Source: JBMNFB01 sp050949085 (GTDB lineage Bacteria > Bacillota > UBA994 > UBA5500). Taken from it: a stretch of DNA of 64,000 bases. The DNA is taken from NCBI GenBank assembly GCA_050949085.1, contig JBMNFB010000001.1:868001-932000 (forward strand). Direction: 5' to 3'. Each line of letters begins with the position of its first letter. The first letter of the stretch is position 1. Positions 1-8,077 of this stretch are shown piece by piece. The notes under the pieces were generated by a model that saw nothing but the letters and a program-made list of their open reading frames with translations, was not told the DNA's origin and made no database searches. Both the position numbers and the translations under genes were made by a program.

Positions 1-43
1 AGTTCGCCACGCGGAAGCGCGGCAGGCCGCCGGGCAGTGATCG

Positions 44-136
44 AGATGCGCCCTCAGGGGTGATGCCCTGCCTTACACATGCCAACAAGAGAGAACCCAC
101 TGCAACTCAGGAGAGAGGCAGTGGGTTTTTTGTGAC
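44..136 (+). repeat. Intergenic two-hairpin element, copy 1, ending in a terminator
   Basis: First of three related intergenic elements in the window (others near 13.66 and 28.08 kb). It has a small hairpin, CAGGG (55-59) and CCCTG (66-70), around the loop GTGATG. A second, 9-bp hairpin follows: AACCCACTG (94-102) with CAGTGGGTT (119-127). It runs into a T tract, so this copy can act as a Rho-independent terminator for whatever lies upstream of the window. The loop of the second hairpin, CAACTCAGGAGAGAGG, is also conserved in copy 2. I do not recognise the family. Confidence 0.6.
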
Positions 137-284
137 TGCCCCTTCTCTTTGCACAGTATTCGTTCAACGCGGTAATCAGTCGGCCAACTTCGCCACCCAG
201 TAGATTATCTGCTAAACTGGAGGTAGTTCTATTGTAGAGACGTCGGTAAAGCCTTTCTGCATCAACAGCATCCCGGAGGAGACT

Positions 285-1454
285 ATGCCACGCCTAAATC
301 GAGATCTCTGGTTTTTCTATGCATCATTGCTGCTCTTCTCTGTCGCCAACGGGGCGTATATGGTTTCGTTACCTGCCTATGCACGGGAGCTGGGGGCCAG
401 CCCGGTGGAGCTGGGGGTGCTCGGCTCAGTGGGCATGGCTTTTTCCACCGTCGCTGCCCTGCCCGGCGGCTGGCTGGCCGACCGTTTTGATCGCAAGCTG
501 CTGATGGTGATCGGCTGGGCAATGTGCATTCCGGTGCCGCTTATCTTCGCTGCAGCCCAGACCTGGCAGCAGCTGATCCCCGGCTATGCCCTGTTTCATC
601 TCTCTCTGTTCAGCAATCCGGCTATGCAGGCCTATATCGCCAGCAAGGCTGATCCGGGCAAGGCCGGCTTCACGTTCTCCTTTGTCTTTTCCTCTCTGGC
701 TGTAGGTGCTATAGCAGCTCCCCCGTTAGGGGGATGGCTGGCGGAGACGGTGGGCCTGGACATTGTCTTCTACATATCGGCGGTGGTCTATTTCCTTTCC
801 ACCGCCGCCATCCTGTTCATGAGCAAGGATAAACCAGCTACTCTCGAGGGGCGGGGAGCGGTGACGATTCGCTCGGTGTTGACGCCGCAGCTGGTGCGCC
901 ATCTGCTGCTATTCATGCTGGTGATGACTGTGGTCCATATCCCGTTCAGTTTTATCACGCCATACATGCAGGAGGTGGCGGGTTACGACCTGGCCCGCAT
1001 TGGCCTGCTCACTTCAGCTGCAGCGCTGGGGCGCATGGTGATTTCGCCTTTCTACGGACGGGTGGCAGATCGCCGGGGAACGCTGCCTGCGATCAGCTAC
1101 ATCCTGCTGGCAGTCGCCGCCGCATACGGAATGATGATCGGCACCAGCTGGCTACCCATCTTTGTGTTGAGTTTTTTCCTGCGCGGCAGCAGCGATGGAC
1201 TCAACTCGCTGATGGCTTCCGAGATCGGGCGTATCAGCTCCAGAGCAGCTGCTGGTATGAGCTTCGCTCTCTTTGGACTCTGCACCAACCTGGGGTCGAC
1301 TGTCGCCCCCTACCTGGGCGGGCAGCTCTATGCCCTTGCCGCCCGCTGGCCATTCGCCTTGGCAGCCGCTCTCGCGCTGCTGCTCTCCGCCTACTTCATC
1401 TGGAATCAGAGCAGACAGGTGCGCAGCATGCAGTCTCGACAGCTGGCTGAGTAG
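285..1454 (+). CDS. MFS transporter (12-TM type)
   Basis: Predicted inner-membrane secondary transporter of 389 residues, normal length for a 12-helix major facilitator. Hydrophobic segments run throughout, and the loop between helices 2 and 3 reads GGWLADRFDRK, matching the MFS signature G-x-x-x-D-R-x-G/D-R-K/R. A similar half-repeat, GRVADRRG, sits near residue 260 in the C-terminal half, as expected for two six-helix bundles. ATG 285 is preceded by GGAGGAG at 274-280. A histidine phosphatase and an amidohydrolase follow on the same strand with short gaps, so the three may be co-transcribed. The substrate cannot be read from sequence; drug or metabolite efflux is the usual guess for this type. 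Confidence 0.85.
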   Translation: MPRLNRDLWFFYASLLLFSVANGAYMVSLPAYARELGASPVELGVLGSVGMAFSTVAALPGGWLADRFDRKLLMVIGWAMCIPVPLIFAAAQTWQQLIPGYALFHLSLFSNPAMQAYIASKADPGKAGFTFSFVFSSLAVGAIAAPPLGGWLAETVGLDIVFYISAVVYFLSTAAILFMSKDKPATLEGRGAVTIRSVLTPQLVRHLLLFMLVMTVVHIPFSFITPYMQEVAGYDLARIGLLTSAAALGRMVISPFYGRVADRRGTLPAISYILLAVAAAYGMMIGTSWLPIFVLSFFLRGSSDGLNSLMASEIGRISSRAAAGMSFALFGLCTNLGSTVAPYLGGQLYALAARWPFALAAALALLLSAYFIWNQSRQVRSMQSRQLAE

Positions 1455-1526
1455 CTGGCGGATCAAGTGTCCCCCACCCCTTCGTTGGTGCATACTAAAC
1501 CGAACTTCCTGACTGGAGGTACTGAA

Positions 1527-2150
1527 GTGACGAGAGTGGTATTGATTCGCCATGGAGAAACCAGACAAAACCGGGCCGGGATCATGCAGGGCAGGATGGA
1601 CGTGCCCTTGAGCGACGTTGGCCAGCGACAGGCCGAGGCGCTAGGACGCCATCTGGGAAGCAAGTATCGCCTGGATCGGCTCTACAGCAGCCAGCTGCTG
1701 CGGGCGCAGATGACGGCAAAGGCAATCCAGCGTCACCAGGATTGCGAGCTGGTGATCTGCCCAGAGCTGCGCGAGATCGACGTCGGTCGGTGGCAGGGTT
1801 TGAGCTACAGGCAGGCCCGCGAGCAGTTTCCGGATGAGTGGGCTGCGCTCGAGACTGATCCGTGGAACATGCAGCGTCCCGCTGGGGAATCATACCGGGA
1901 GGTCTCCCAGCGCGTGCTCGCCTGGCTGACCGAGACGGTAGAGCGAGCCGCTGATCGGCAACAGACAGTAGCCATCGTCACCCATGGCATGCCGGTTCGT
2001 GCTATTCTGGCTCATGCCCTGGGCGCCTGCCCTGTGGCGATTGGCCTGGCGCTGACTGTCGACAACACTGGCGTATCGCTCCTGGAGTATAGCCATGAAA
2101 AGGAGCGCTGGCAGGTACGCACAGTCAACTGCACCTGCCATCTGGAGTAG
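1527..2150 (+). CDS. Histidine phosphatase family protein (phosphoglycerate mutase-like)
   Basis: Cytoplasmic phosphatase or mutase of 207 residues. The N-terminal phosphohistidine motif LIRHGET is at residues 6-12 and is followed by the usual QGRMDVPLSDVGQRQA segment. The second catalytic histidine lies in VTHGMPVRA near residue 155. Size and motifs fit the CobC/PhoE/GpmB branch, whose substrates range from alpha-ribazole phosphate to broad phosphoesters. No cobalamin genes are nearby, so a narrower name is not justified. I chose GTG 1527 because GGAGGT (1515-1520) is well spaced; the longer frame from GTG 1467 adds a proline-rich stretch without homology-like features. It lies 72 nt after the MFS gene and 34 nt before the amidohydrolase. 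Confidence 0.85.
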   Translation: MTRVVLIRHGETRQNRAGIMQGRMDVPLSDVGQRQAEALGRHLGSKYRLDRLYSSQLLRAQMTAKAIQRHQDCELVICPELREIDVGRWQGLSYRQAREQFPDEWAALETDPWNMQRPAGESYREVSQRVLAWLTETVERAADRQQTVAIVTHGMPVRAILAHALGACPVAIGLALTVDNTGVSLLEYSHEKERWQVRTVNCTCHLE

Positions 2151-2184
2151 ATAGTCAAGAGATAGAAAGGATAGGGGGAGCAAA

Positions 2185-3378
2185 ATGACACTGATCATCA
2201 AAGGTGGAAAGCTATTCGACGGACTGGGAGCATGCCTGACGGGGCGGGCGGTAGTGATCGAAGGCGGCAAGGTGCGCGACGTATTGCACATCGAGCAGCT
2301 GCCTGTAGAATCCAGTGCCCAGGTGATTGACGCTGCCGGCTGTACCGTAATGCCTGGCCTGATCGACTGCCATATACATATCTGCGAAAGCGGGGCCGCC
2401 GACAGCACCCTGGAATCGCTGGAACCTGACGGGCTGCTGGCCCTGCGCGGTGCGCATAACGCTGGGACATTACTGGGCTGTGGCTTCACGACGGTGCGCA
2501 GCCTCGGCACTCAGCATCACGTAGATATCGCTTTGCGAGAAGCCATCGCCCGCGGCTATGTGCGCGGCCCACGCATTCTCGCCGCTGGCGAGGTGATTAC
2601 GATGACAGGCGGGCACGGCTGGAGAGGTGGGAGGCAGGTGGACGGGCCGGACGAAGCACGGAAAGCAGCGCGCGAGCAGCTGCGGGCCGGAGCCGATGTA
2701 ATCAAGATCATGGCCACCGGCGGCGTGATGACTCCTGGGGTGGATCCTGGCTCGCCTCAACTGACCATCGAGGAAATGCGGGCAGCCGTGGAGGAAGCGC
2801 ATAAAGCTGGCCGCCGGACCACGACCCACGCTCAGGGCACTGTCGGCATCCAGAATGCCATTCTCGCCGGCCTGGACTGCATCGACCATGGCATCTTTCT
2901 CGATGAGAAAACGGTGGAGATGATGCTGGCGCGAAACGTGGCCCTCGTTCCTACCCTGGTGGCGCCATACCACATTGTGCGCGGCGGCATTGAGGCAGGC
3001 ATCCCCGCCTATGCGGTGGAAAAAGCGCAGCGCATCGCTGATACACACCGCGCCAGCTTCCGCCTGGCGCTGCAGGCTGGCGTGACGATTGCTTTCGGCA
3101 CCGACTGCGGCACTCCGCTCAATCAGCCGGGACAGAACGCCCTGGAGCTGGAGCAGATGGTAGCTGAGGGCATGACACCGACGCAGGCCCTGATGGCAGC
3201 CACCAGTGTTGCCGCCAGGGTGATCGATCGTGAGCACCTGATCGGCAGCATCGAGGCCGGCAAGCTGGCGGACGTTCTCGTCGTGCGGGGAGACGTGACG
3301 CAGGATGTGACGCTGCTCCAGGATGAGAGCAATATCCTGCGGGTCGTCAAAGACGGAGTGATCTGCGTCGCCCGCTAG
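2185..3378 (+). CDS. Amidohydrolase family protein (imidazolonepropionase/prolidase-like)
   Basis: Metal-dependent hydrolase of 397 residues with the amidohydrolase TIM-barrel layout. An N-terminal beta-sandwich strand (LIIKGGKLFDG) is followed by GLIDCHIHI, which carries the HxH metal ligands near residue 65. The lysine of VIKIMATGG (about 175) may be the bridging or carbamylated lysine. Further ligands are THAQG and CIDHG (about 220-240) and the aspartate of FGTDCGTP (about 308). The C-terminal segment AGKLADVLVV rejoins the sandwich. This pattern fits the Sgx9260/Xaa-Pro dipeptidase-like amidohydrolases, which hydrolyse N-acyl amino acids or dipeptides; the substrate is unknown. GGGGGAG precedes ATG 2185. 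The gene ends the possible operon and is followed by a hairpin terminator. Confidence 0.85.
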   Translation: MTLIIKGGKLFDGLGACLTGRAVVIEGGKVRDVLHIEQLPVESSAQVIDAAGCTVMPGLIDCHIHICESGAADSTLESLEPDGLLALRGAHNAGTLLGCGFTTVRSLGTQHHVDIALREAIARGYVRGPRILAAGEVITMTGGHGWRGGRQVDGPDEARKAAREQLRAGADVIKIMATGGVMTPGVDPGSPQLTIEEMRAAVEEAHKAGRRTTTHAQGTVGIQNAILAGLDCIDHGIFLDEKTVEMMLARNVALVPTLVAPYHIVRGGIEAGIPAYAVEKAQRIADTHRASFRLALQAGVTIAFGTDCGTPLNQPGQNALELEQMVAEGMTPTQALMAATSVAARVIDREHLIGSIEAGKLADVLVVRGDVTQDVTLLQDESNILRVVKDGVICVAR

Positions 3379-3404
3379 CCCCGACCATATTCCCTGGGAA
3401 AGCG

Positions 3405-3454
3405 AATGCATCCCGCTGATGCCCTCCGGGCTTACAGTGGGATGCATTATTTGG
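3405..3454 (+). terminator. Hairpin terminator, probably bidirectional
   Basis: Perfect 10-bp stem AATGCATCCC (3405-3414) and GGGATGCATT (3439-3448), with a 24-nt loop that itself contains a short GC hairpin, followed by ATTTGG. It lies between the convergent amidohydrolase and DUF4097 genes, so it may serve both strands. Confidence 0.65.
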
Positions 3455-3516
3455 TATGTACTAAATAGACAGGGCAGCGCCCACGAACGGCTGGACAAGT
3501 GTCACAGGCCCTTTCT

Positions 3517-4209
3517 CTATGCTTTGATCCTTACCCTTCGGCCGCGCAGAGCGACCTGCAGCCGGGGTGTAGCTACAGTATCATCGGGCCGTTCGAGGTC
3601 GGCCAGCGACTGGACGATCTGCAGATCGGGAGCGACCAGATCAGTCTCCAGGGTGACACTCCCCAGCTTCGCCCAGGCCGAGAATCGGCTCGGCTCTTCG
3701 GCTGCCTGCAGCTCCAGACTGATGTCCCCTCTCTCGGCCAGCACTCGGCCGTGTACCGCACTCCCAGTATAGCTGACCCGCCCATTGCGACTAAGCAGGA
3801 GCAGATCTCCGACACTCGCATCCCTTATCTCGATACTGCCGTTCTCGGCGGTCACCTGTAGACTAGCGGCGGCAACACCACTGACCACCACCCGCCCGTT
3901 CTGGCTAGCCAAATCGATCTGCTGAACGCTGGCCGGTACCTCCAACTCAGCGGAAAGGCTTTGCAGGCCAGCGAGTCGTTCAAACCGAAGGGTGATTCGC
4001 GGCAGCTGCCAACTCAGCCGGTAGCAGGCAGCCATCGCCGCCTGCGCCTCTGCCCTGCTGGCGGCCTGGGCGACCAGATTCAGTCTGGCACTGCCAAGCG
4101 ACCTGGCGTTACCCACTACCTGGAGAGTTCCATTAAATGTCTTCAGGTCGATTTGCAGCGGCTCTGGAACTACTCCCTTCATCTCAACCGGGAATGAGAA
4201 TTGTCTCAC
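3517..4209 (-). CDS. DUF4097-type beta-helix protein
   Basis: A 230-residue protein whose C-terminal two thirds is a string of short beta-strands with turns such as NGRVVVSG, NGSIEIRD, NGRVSYTG and GSVTLETD. This is the repetitive pattern of the DUF4097/putative adhesin fold seen in YvlB and LiaX. I see no signal peptide or membrane segment. The GTG start (4209) overlaps the TGA stop of the upstream repeat protein by four bases (GTGA), so the two are almost certainly translationally coupled and may form a complex. In Firmicutes this fold is tied to envelope-stress signalling (LiaX in enterococci); that role here is inference. Confidence 0.75.
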   Translation of the reverse strand: MRQFSFPVEMKGVVPEPLQIDLKTFNGTLQVVGNARSLGSARLNLVAQAASRAEAQAAMAACYRLSWQLPRITLRFERLAGLQSLSAELEVPASVQQIDLASQNGRVVVSGVAAASLQVTAENGSIEIRDASVGDLLLLSRNGRVSYTGSAVHGRVLAERGDISLELQAAEEPSRFSAWAKLGSVTLETDLVAPDLQIVQSLADLERPDDTVATPRLQVALRGRRVRIKA

Positions 4210-6389
4210 TGGCCCCTCCTCAAGACTTTGATGCCACCGGTTTCTGTCGCCAACCGCAGCCGGGCGCCGCCACCCTGGTAGAGCCCTGCCATTTTCATCC
4301 CTGTGAAGTCGTCCGACTCAGGTGCCCTCGCCTGCAGCGGCAAGTGACACTCCACCGAGCCAGCTCTGGTCATCAGTTCCAGCTCTATCCCGCGATTCCC
4401 CGGCCAGCTGAGTTCAATGTCGCCAACAATCGTCTTCACCACGTTCTCGCCATCTCCCAGACCCAGCAACTGCAGGTTGACACGTCCGTTGTTGTTGCTC
4501 ACAATCAGGTTCTGCGGATAGCTGTTGCTGATCAGAATGTCCCCATTCAGGCAGGCGAGATCAAGGTCGCCGCGGCAATTGGTGATCGTCAGATTGCCGT
4601 TGGCTGTCTCGGCCTTGACGCCGGCATCCATGCCGCTGATCTCTACCGGTGCCGCGGCGAGCAGCACCTGCAACGGATGCTGCACAGGAACCTTTAGCTC
4701 TAGTGGCAGCGGCACGCTGGGCGATCCGCTCACGCTGGTCTTCAGAGTGAACGCGCCGTCCGACTGGGAGATCTCGTGCCGAATCTGCCCGCTGCAATGG
4801 GCCTCGAGAGTCTCCCCCTCGGCAGGCAGGACACGGATCGGCCCCAGACCATGACGGATGACGATTGTGTCAGTCGGACGAAGCGTGAAGACCAGGTGCG
4901 AGTACGGGGGCACCGGCGGACGATGTGGCTCCGCGGGGCTGGGTGTCGGCTGCGGAAGCCGGGGCTTCGGCGGCGTAGGCGGGCGCTTCGACGCTGGGGG
5001 CCGCACAACGGGCCTGCTGCCTGGAACTCCACCGGCCAGGGCAGCTAGCATGTCATCTTCGGTCAGCTTGCCCTCCAGCAGCAGGCGCAGCACGACAATA
5101 GCTTCTTCCGCGTCCACGGCGGGCAGCATGCCCGCGATGGGAACAGCGTTGTCCGGTGTAATCAGCTTCTCAGCAAGGGCGGCGAGTAGCTGATTGACAA
5201 CAGGCTCCTCCAGCGCGTGCATCATGCTCAAGATGGGCGGCAGGTCGTCTGGGGACAACGTCCCTTCCGTTAGCATCTCCAAGACGTCGCTGACCTGTTC
5301 CTCCTCTAAAGGGCCCAACAGGTTGAGGAACTGCTGACAGTCTTCTGCAGCCAACCTCCCCTGCTCTACCAGGTCCAGCAAGCGAAGGCTATGTTCCTCC
5401 TCCAGGGGCAGCGAAGCGCGCAGTAGCGGCGCTACTTCATCCGTCGCCAGCATCCCTCTGCCGACTTGTTCCAGCGCAGCAAGTCCTACCTCCTCGTCCA
5501 CGCAGCGCAGAGCATCCAGCAGGTCGCCAGTATCCGCAGCCGCGAGAATCCCCCGGCCAATCAGCTCCACAACAGCCAGCCCCAGCTCCTCTCCTGCCGA
5601 CTCCAGCTGCTCCAGCAATTCGCAGGCCTCAGACGCAGACAGTATCCCCCTGCCTACTTGCTCCAATGCAGCAAGAGCGAGCTCTTCGCTGGCGGACTCG
5701 AGGCACTCCAGCAGTTCGCAAGCATCGGCTGCAGCCAGCATCCCTCTGCCCACGTGCTCCAACGCCGCTAGACCTATCTCTTCAGTGACCGACTCCAGGC
5801 ACTCTAGAAGTTCGCAAGCATCGCCTGCAGCTAGCACCCCTCTGCCCACGTGCTCCAGCGCCGCTAGGCCTAGCTCTTCAGTAACCGACTCCAGACATCC
5901 CACCAGGTCGCCAACTTCAGAGATGTCCAACGTGCCTCGGGCTACCTGCCTGATCGCGGCAAGCCCCAGTTCTTCGGTGACTGTCTCGAGGCTGCCGAGG
6001 AGGTCGGACGCATCTGCCGCCGTCGCGACCCCCCGCTCGACCAGCTCCAGCACCCTCCGGCCCAGGCTTCGGTTAGCCGAAACCAGACCTTCCAGCAGCT
6101 CGCCCACGTCATCAACGGAAACCAATCCGCGCCGCAGTAGCCCCTGTACTTGCACCTGCAATTCAGCTGGTGCTTCCTCCAGCGCTGACGCCAGCTCAAC
6201 GATCTCATCCCCATCGATAATGCCATCGCACAACTGCCTGCTCAATTCCAGGGCCATGGACTGATCCAGCGCTTCCAGCGCATCGAGCACCTCGTCCAGA
6301 TTCTCCTCCTCCAACAGTTCGTCCTGCAGCGCGTTGCGCAGCAGCCTGCCCAGTTCCGGCGATAGGTCGTCCAGTCGTGAACTAAACAT
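4206..6389 (-). CDS. LiaX/YvlB-like protein with fourteen 32-residue SHOCT-like repeats
   Basis: A 727-residue protein in three parts. Residues about 18-453 are fourteen consecutive units of 32 residues, each a predicted helical hairpin with the core R/E-G-x-L-x-x-x-D-A-x-E-L-L-E-x-L. Next comes a proline-rich linker (about 455-500). Residues 500-727 form a DUF4097-like beta-helix with turns such as NGNLTITN and NGDILISN. Single SHOCT-like hairpins (the 'EGKISxEEAxxLL' type) normally precede DUF4097 in YvlB/LiaX; here the hairpin has expanded into a solenoid. Units 5-8 are nearly identical, so expansion looks recent. No signal peptide is visible. ATG 6389 has a purine-rich site (GGGGGCAGGAG) upstream and a good promoter. 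It is coupled to the smaller DUF4097 gene downstream. Function is unknown; an envelope-stress sensor or scaffold is plausible. Confidence 0.8.
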   Translation of the reverse strand: MFSSRLDDLSPELGRLLRNALQDELLEEENLDEVLDALEALDQSMALELSRQLCDGIIDGDEIVELASALEEAPAELQVQVQGLLRRGLVSVDDVGELLEGLVSANRSLGRRVLELVERGVATAADASDLLGSLETVTEELGLAAIRQVARGTLDISEVGDLVGCLESVTEELGLAALEHVGRGVLAAGDACELLECLESVTEEIGLAALEHVGRGMLAAADACELLECLESASEELALAALEQVGRGILSASEACELLEQLESAGEELGLAVVELIGRGILAAADTGDLLDALRCVDEEVGLAALEQVGRGMLATDEVAPLLRASLPLEEEHSLRLLDLVEQGRLAAEDCQQFLNLLGPLEEEQVSDVLEMLTEGTLSPDDLPPILSMMHALEEPVVNQLLAALAEKLITPDNAVPIAGMLPAVDAEEAIVVLRLLLEGKLTEDDMLAALAGGVPGSRPVVRPPASKRPPTPPKPRLPQPTPSPAEPHRPPVPPYSHLVFTLRPTDTIVIRHGLGPIRVLPAEGETLEAHCSGQIRHEISQSDGAFTLKTSVSGSPSVPLPLELKVPVQHPLQVLLAAAPVEISGMDAGVKAETANGNLTITNCRGDLDLACLNGDILISNSYPQNLIVSNNNGRVNLQLLGLGDGENVVKTIVGDIELSWPGNRGIELELMTRAGSVECHLPLQARAPESDDFTGMKMAGLYQGGGARLRLATETGGIKVLRRGQ
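5031..6338 (-). repeat. Tandem 96-bp coding repeats (14 units)
   Basis: This is the DNA encoding the 32-residue units of the LiaX-like protein. The period is exactly 96 bp throughout. Adjacent units around 5700-5890 differ at only a handful of positions, while the terminal units have diverged strongly. That pattern suggests recent duplication in the middle of the array, with scope for copy-number change by recombination. Confidence 0.85.
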
Positions 6390-6452
6390 TCTCCTGCCCC
6401 CTTTATATCCTCAAATGTTCTCTAAGAAGCCTTAACGCTCAAGCTCAGAATT

Positions 6453-6482
6453 ATTATAGACGGCCCCCTTTCAGGAACGCAA
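6453..6482 (-). promoter_or_regulatory. Sigma-A-type promoter for the LiaX-like operon
   Basis: Reading the minus strand, TTGCGT (6482-6477) and TATAAT (6458-6453) are separated by 18 nt, about 65 nt upstream of the ATG at 6389. An imperfect inverted repeat, ATACC...GGTAT (about 6483-6498), lies just upstream of the -35 and could be a regulator site. Confidence 0.7.
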
Positions 6483-6502
6483 TACCCCACGGTGGTATAT
6501 TG

Positions 6503-6559
6503 AAGGGAAAAATTGAAGGTATGCGGCAGAACACTTACTCTAATTAGTGCTCTGCGGCA
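6503..6559 (-). terminator. Terminator after the CBO0543-like gene
   Basis: On the minus strand a 14-bp stem with two mismatches (6559-6546 with 6535-6522) and a 10-nt loop is followed by a run ending in TTTTT. It lies downstream of the stop at 6604. Confidence 0.6.
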
Positions 6560-6603
6560 CACCTTGCCGACACGCGATATCAAGTTGGAAACAAACGCTG
6601 ATC

Positions 6604-7101
6604 CTAGTCCTGCAGGGGGACTACCTTGTGTTCATCGCTCATTGGACGTCGCACCGACAATAGATACCAGGCCAGCAGGTAATGCAGCACCAACGCCAGG
6701 AGCGCGGTATAGAAGACGTTCCAGAAGCGATGATACTGGCGATAGCCGGTAAAGACAAACGCCCATTCCAGGGCTACCGTTGCCAGCGCGAAGGCGGCGG
6801 TGAAGAAGAAACGCCCAGTACCAGATCTGATCTGCAACAGCCAGTGACCGAAGATGATCACCGTCGGCAACCAGACCAGAGTAAGGAAGATAGGAATCCC
6901 TCGATATGACGCGATCTGCGTGTAGTTGAAACTCCACAGGCCCAGGACCCAGACGGCGACGATCTGGATGATCGCTGCCAGCAGAAACCCGCCGACGACA
7001 CCGAAGGGCAACAGTTTGAGAATCTCCCGGCGCGGCACGAAGATCAACATGCCGATGGCTACCAGTGTAAAGAGTATAATCCAGACCAGACTCTGGGCCA
7101 C
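6604..7101 (-). CDS. CBO0543-like integral membrane protein
   Basis: A 165-residue, very hydrophobic protein with about five membrane helices and a short charged tail (RRPMSDEHK). Size, aromatic-rich loops (GYRQYHRFWNVFYT) and layout match the CBO0543 family, known only as a Firmicutes membrane protein without an assigned role. I prefer the GTG at 7101, which sits 8 nt after GGAGG; the frame can be extended three codons to 7110. It lies 83 nt downstream of the GDT1-family gene on the same strand and may be read with it. Confidence 0.7.
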   Translation of the reverse strand: MAQSLVWIILFTLVAIGMLIFVPRREILKLLPFGVVGGFLLAAIIQIVAVWVLGLWSFNYTQIASYRGIPIFLTLVWLPTVIIFGHWLLQIRSGTGRFFFTAAFALATVALEWAFVFTGYRQYHRFWNVFYTALLALVLHYLLAWYLLSVRRPMSDEHKVVPLQD

Positions 7102-7184
7102 GCCGTCCACCTCCGCAGATAGAGCTTGCTAGTATTGTCACCCTCGGCGGAGCGGGTTATGCCAGATCTGTCCGGTGGGCTGCG

Positions 7185-7871
7185 CTATTTCTCTGGACGC
7201 AGGGCGGGAGCCGATCGGACACGCTCCAGTTCCTGTCGCCAGATCACCAATCCGGCATAGAGGATCAGGAGGGCGGCACCCAGGTAGCGTACCATCGGTA
7301 CCCAACCCCAAGCCTCCACCAGGGTGGACCAGCCAAAGAAGAGGAAAAGCGTTACGCTCAACCCGCGCATCACCCATCCGGGAACCCGCTGCAGCAGCTG
7401 TCCGACCGCGATAGCCAGCGAATCGGCGATGATCATACCGCCCACTGCTCCAGCCCAGGTCGCCCAGGGCCGCGCGTTCTCCACAACTGCAGCGACTACT
7501 GCCAGCTGGGTCTTGTCCCCCAGCTCGGAGATGAAAAATGTCAGAGCAATGGCAAAGACCGGCCAGCGGGTTGCCAGGCGCGAGGGTTCAACGTCCTCGT
7601 CGTCCTCCTCAGTCTCGGGGCGCAGGCAGTGAAAGGCGAAGCCGAGGAAGGCCAGGGCAGCGACTGTCTTGACATAGCCAAACGGAATCAGCGAGCCCAG
7701 CACCTGGCCCAGGGCGACTGCCAGCCCATGGGTGACCACGGCTGCTAATGTCAGCCCGCCCAACACCTGTCGCCAGGTGTAGCGGCAAGCCAGGGCGACG
7801 ATGATCAGCTGGCTCTTGTCCCCCATTTCCATGGCAAAGATCAGAGCGAAGGTGGTAAGAAAGGCTTCCAT
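7185..7871 (-). CDS. TMEM165/GDT1 (UPF0016) family manganese exporter
   Basis: A 228-residue inner-membrane protein of two homologous three-helix halves. Each half carries the family signature E-x-G-D-K-(T/S): EMGDKSQ near residue 14 and ELGDKTQ near residue 121. The two acidic motifs form the cation site. A short acidic loop (ETEEDDEDVE) separates the halves. The family exports Mn2+ in bacteria and moves Mn2+/Ca2+ in eukaryotes. The start is ATG 7871, with GGAGGAG 11 nt upstream; the frame can be read to 7910 but that extension overlaps the leader. The yybP-ykoY Mn2+ riboswitch directly upstream independently supports a manganese role. Confidence 0.9.
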   Translation of the reverse strand: MEAFLTTFALIFAMEMGDKSQLIIVALACRYTWRQVLGGLTLAAVVTHGLAVALGQVLGSLIPFGYVKTVAALAFLGFAFHCLRPETEEDDEDVEPSRLATRWPVFAIALTFFISELGDKTQLAVVAAVVENARPWATWAGAVGGMIIADSLAIAVGQLLQRVPGWVMRGLSVTLFLFFGWSTLVEAWGWVPMVRYLGAALLILYAGLVIWRQELERVRSAPALRPEK

Positions 7872-7908
7872 CTGATATCCAACTCCTCCAGCAGACTTCA
7901 ACGCCCAC

Positions 7909-7952
7909 AAAACTGAAGAACCTTTAGCACGAACCAGCGGCCGCGCTAAAGG
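7909..7952 (-). terminator. Riboswitch expression-platform terminator
   Basis: On the minus strand CCTTTAGC (7952-7945) pairs with GCTAAAGG (7928-7921), followed by TTCTTCAGTTTT. The 5' arm is also the 3' strand of the riboswitch aptamer (the AGACCUUUA segment), so aptamer folding and terminator are mutually exclusive, as expected for a ligand-on switch. Confidence 0.8.
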
Positions 7953-8038
7953 TCTCGCATTTTCAGGCTAGGCCAGGCCCTATCGGGCCAGGATGTTGAC
8001 CACGGCCGGCGCCATGGGCACCTGCTACTCCCCCTTAA
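7945..8038 (-). ncRNA. yybP-ykoY manganese riboswitch
   Basis: On the minus strand the two conserved internal-loop motifs are present in order: AAGGGGGAGTAGC (8036-8024) and GCGAGACCTTTAGC (7958-7945). They are separated by two GC-rich helices. These correspond to the L1 and L3 strands of the four-way junction that binds Mn2+ in this class. The leader sits between a good promoter (8049-8077) and a GDT1-type exporter, the standard gene partner. Mn2+ binding is expected to sequester the 5' terminator arm and turn the exporter on. Confidence 0.9.
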
Positions 8039-8048
8039 CATCGAACCA

Positions 8049-8077
8049 AGTATACCAGAGTATGGCCGCTGGGACAA
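8049..8077 (-). promoter_or_regulatory. Promoter of the manganese riboswitch leader
   Basis: On the minus strand TTGTCC (8077-8072), a 17-nt spacer and TATACT (8054-8049), ending about 10 nt before the riboswitch aptamer. Confidence 0.75.

Noticed and set aside
2470..3498. 342-residue minus-strand frame
   Set aside because: Antisense to the amidohydrolase gene with its full set of metal motifs; shadow.
5031..6338. CRISPR-like periodicity
   Set aside because: Contiguous 96-bp coding repeats without unique spacers; they encode helical units in one open frame.
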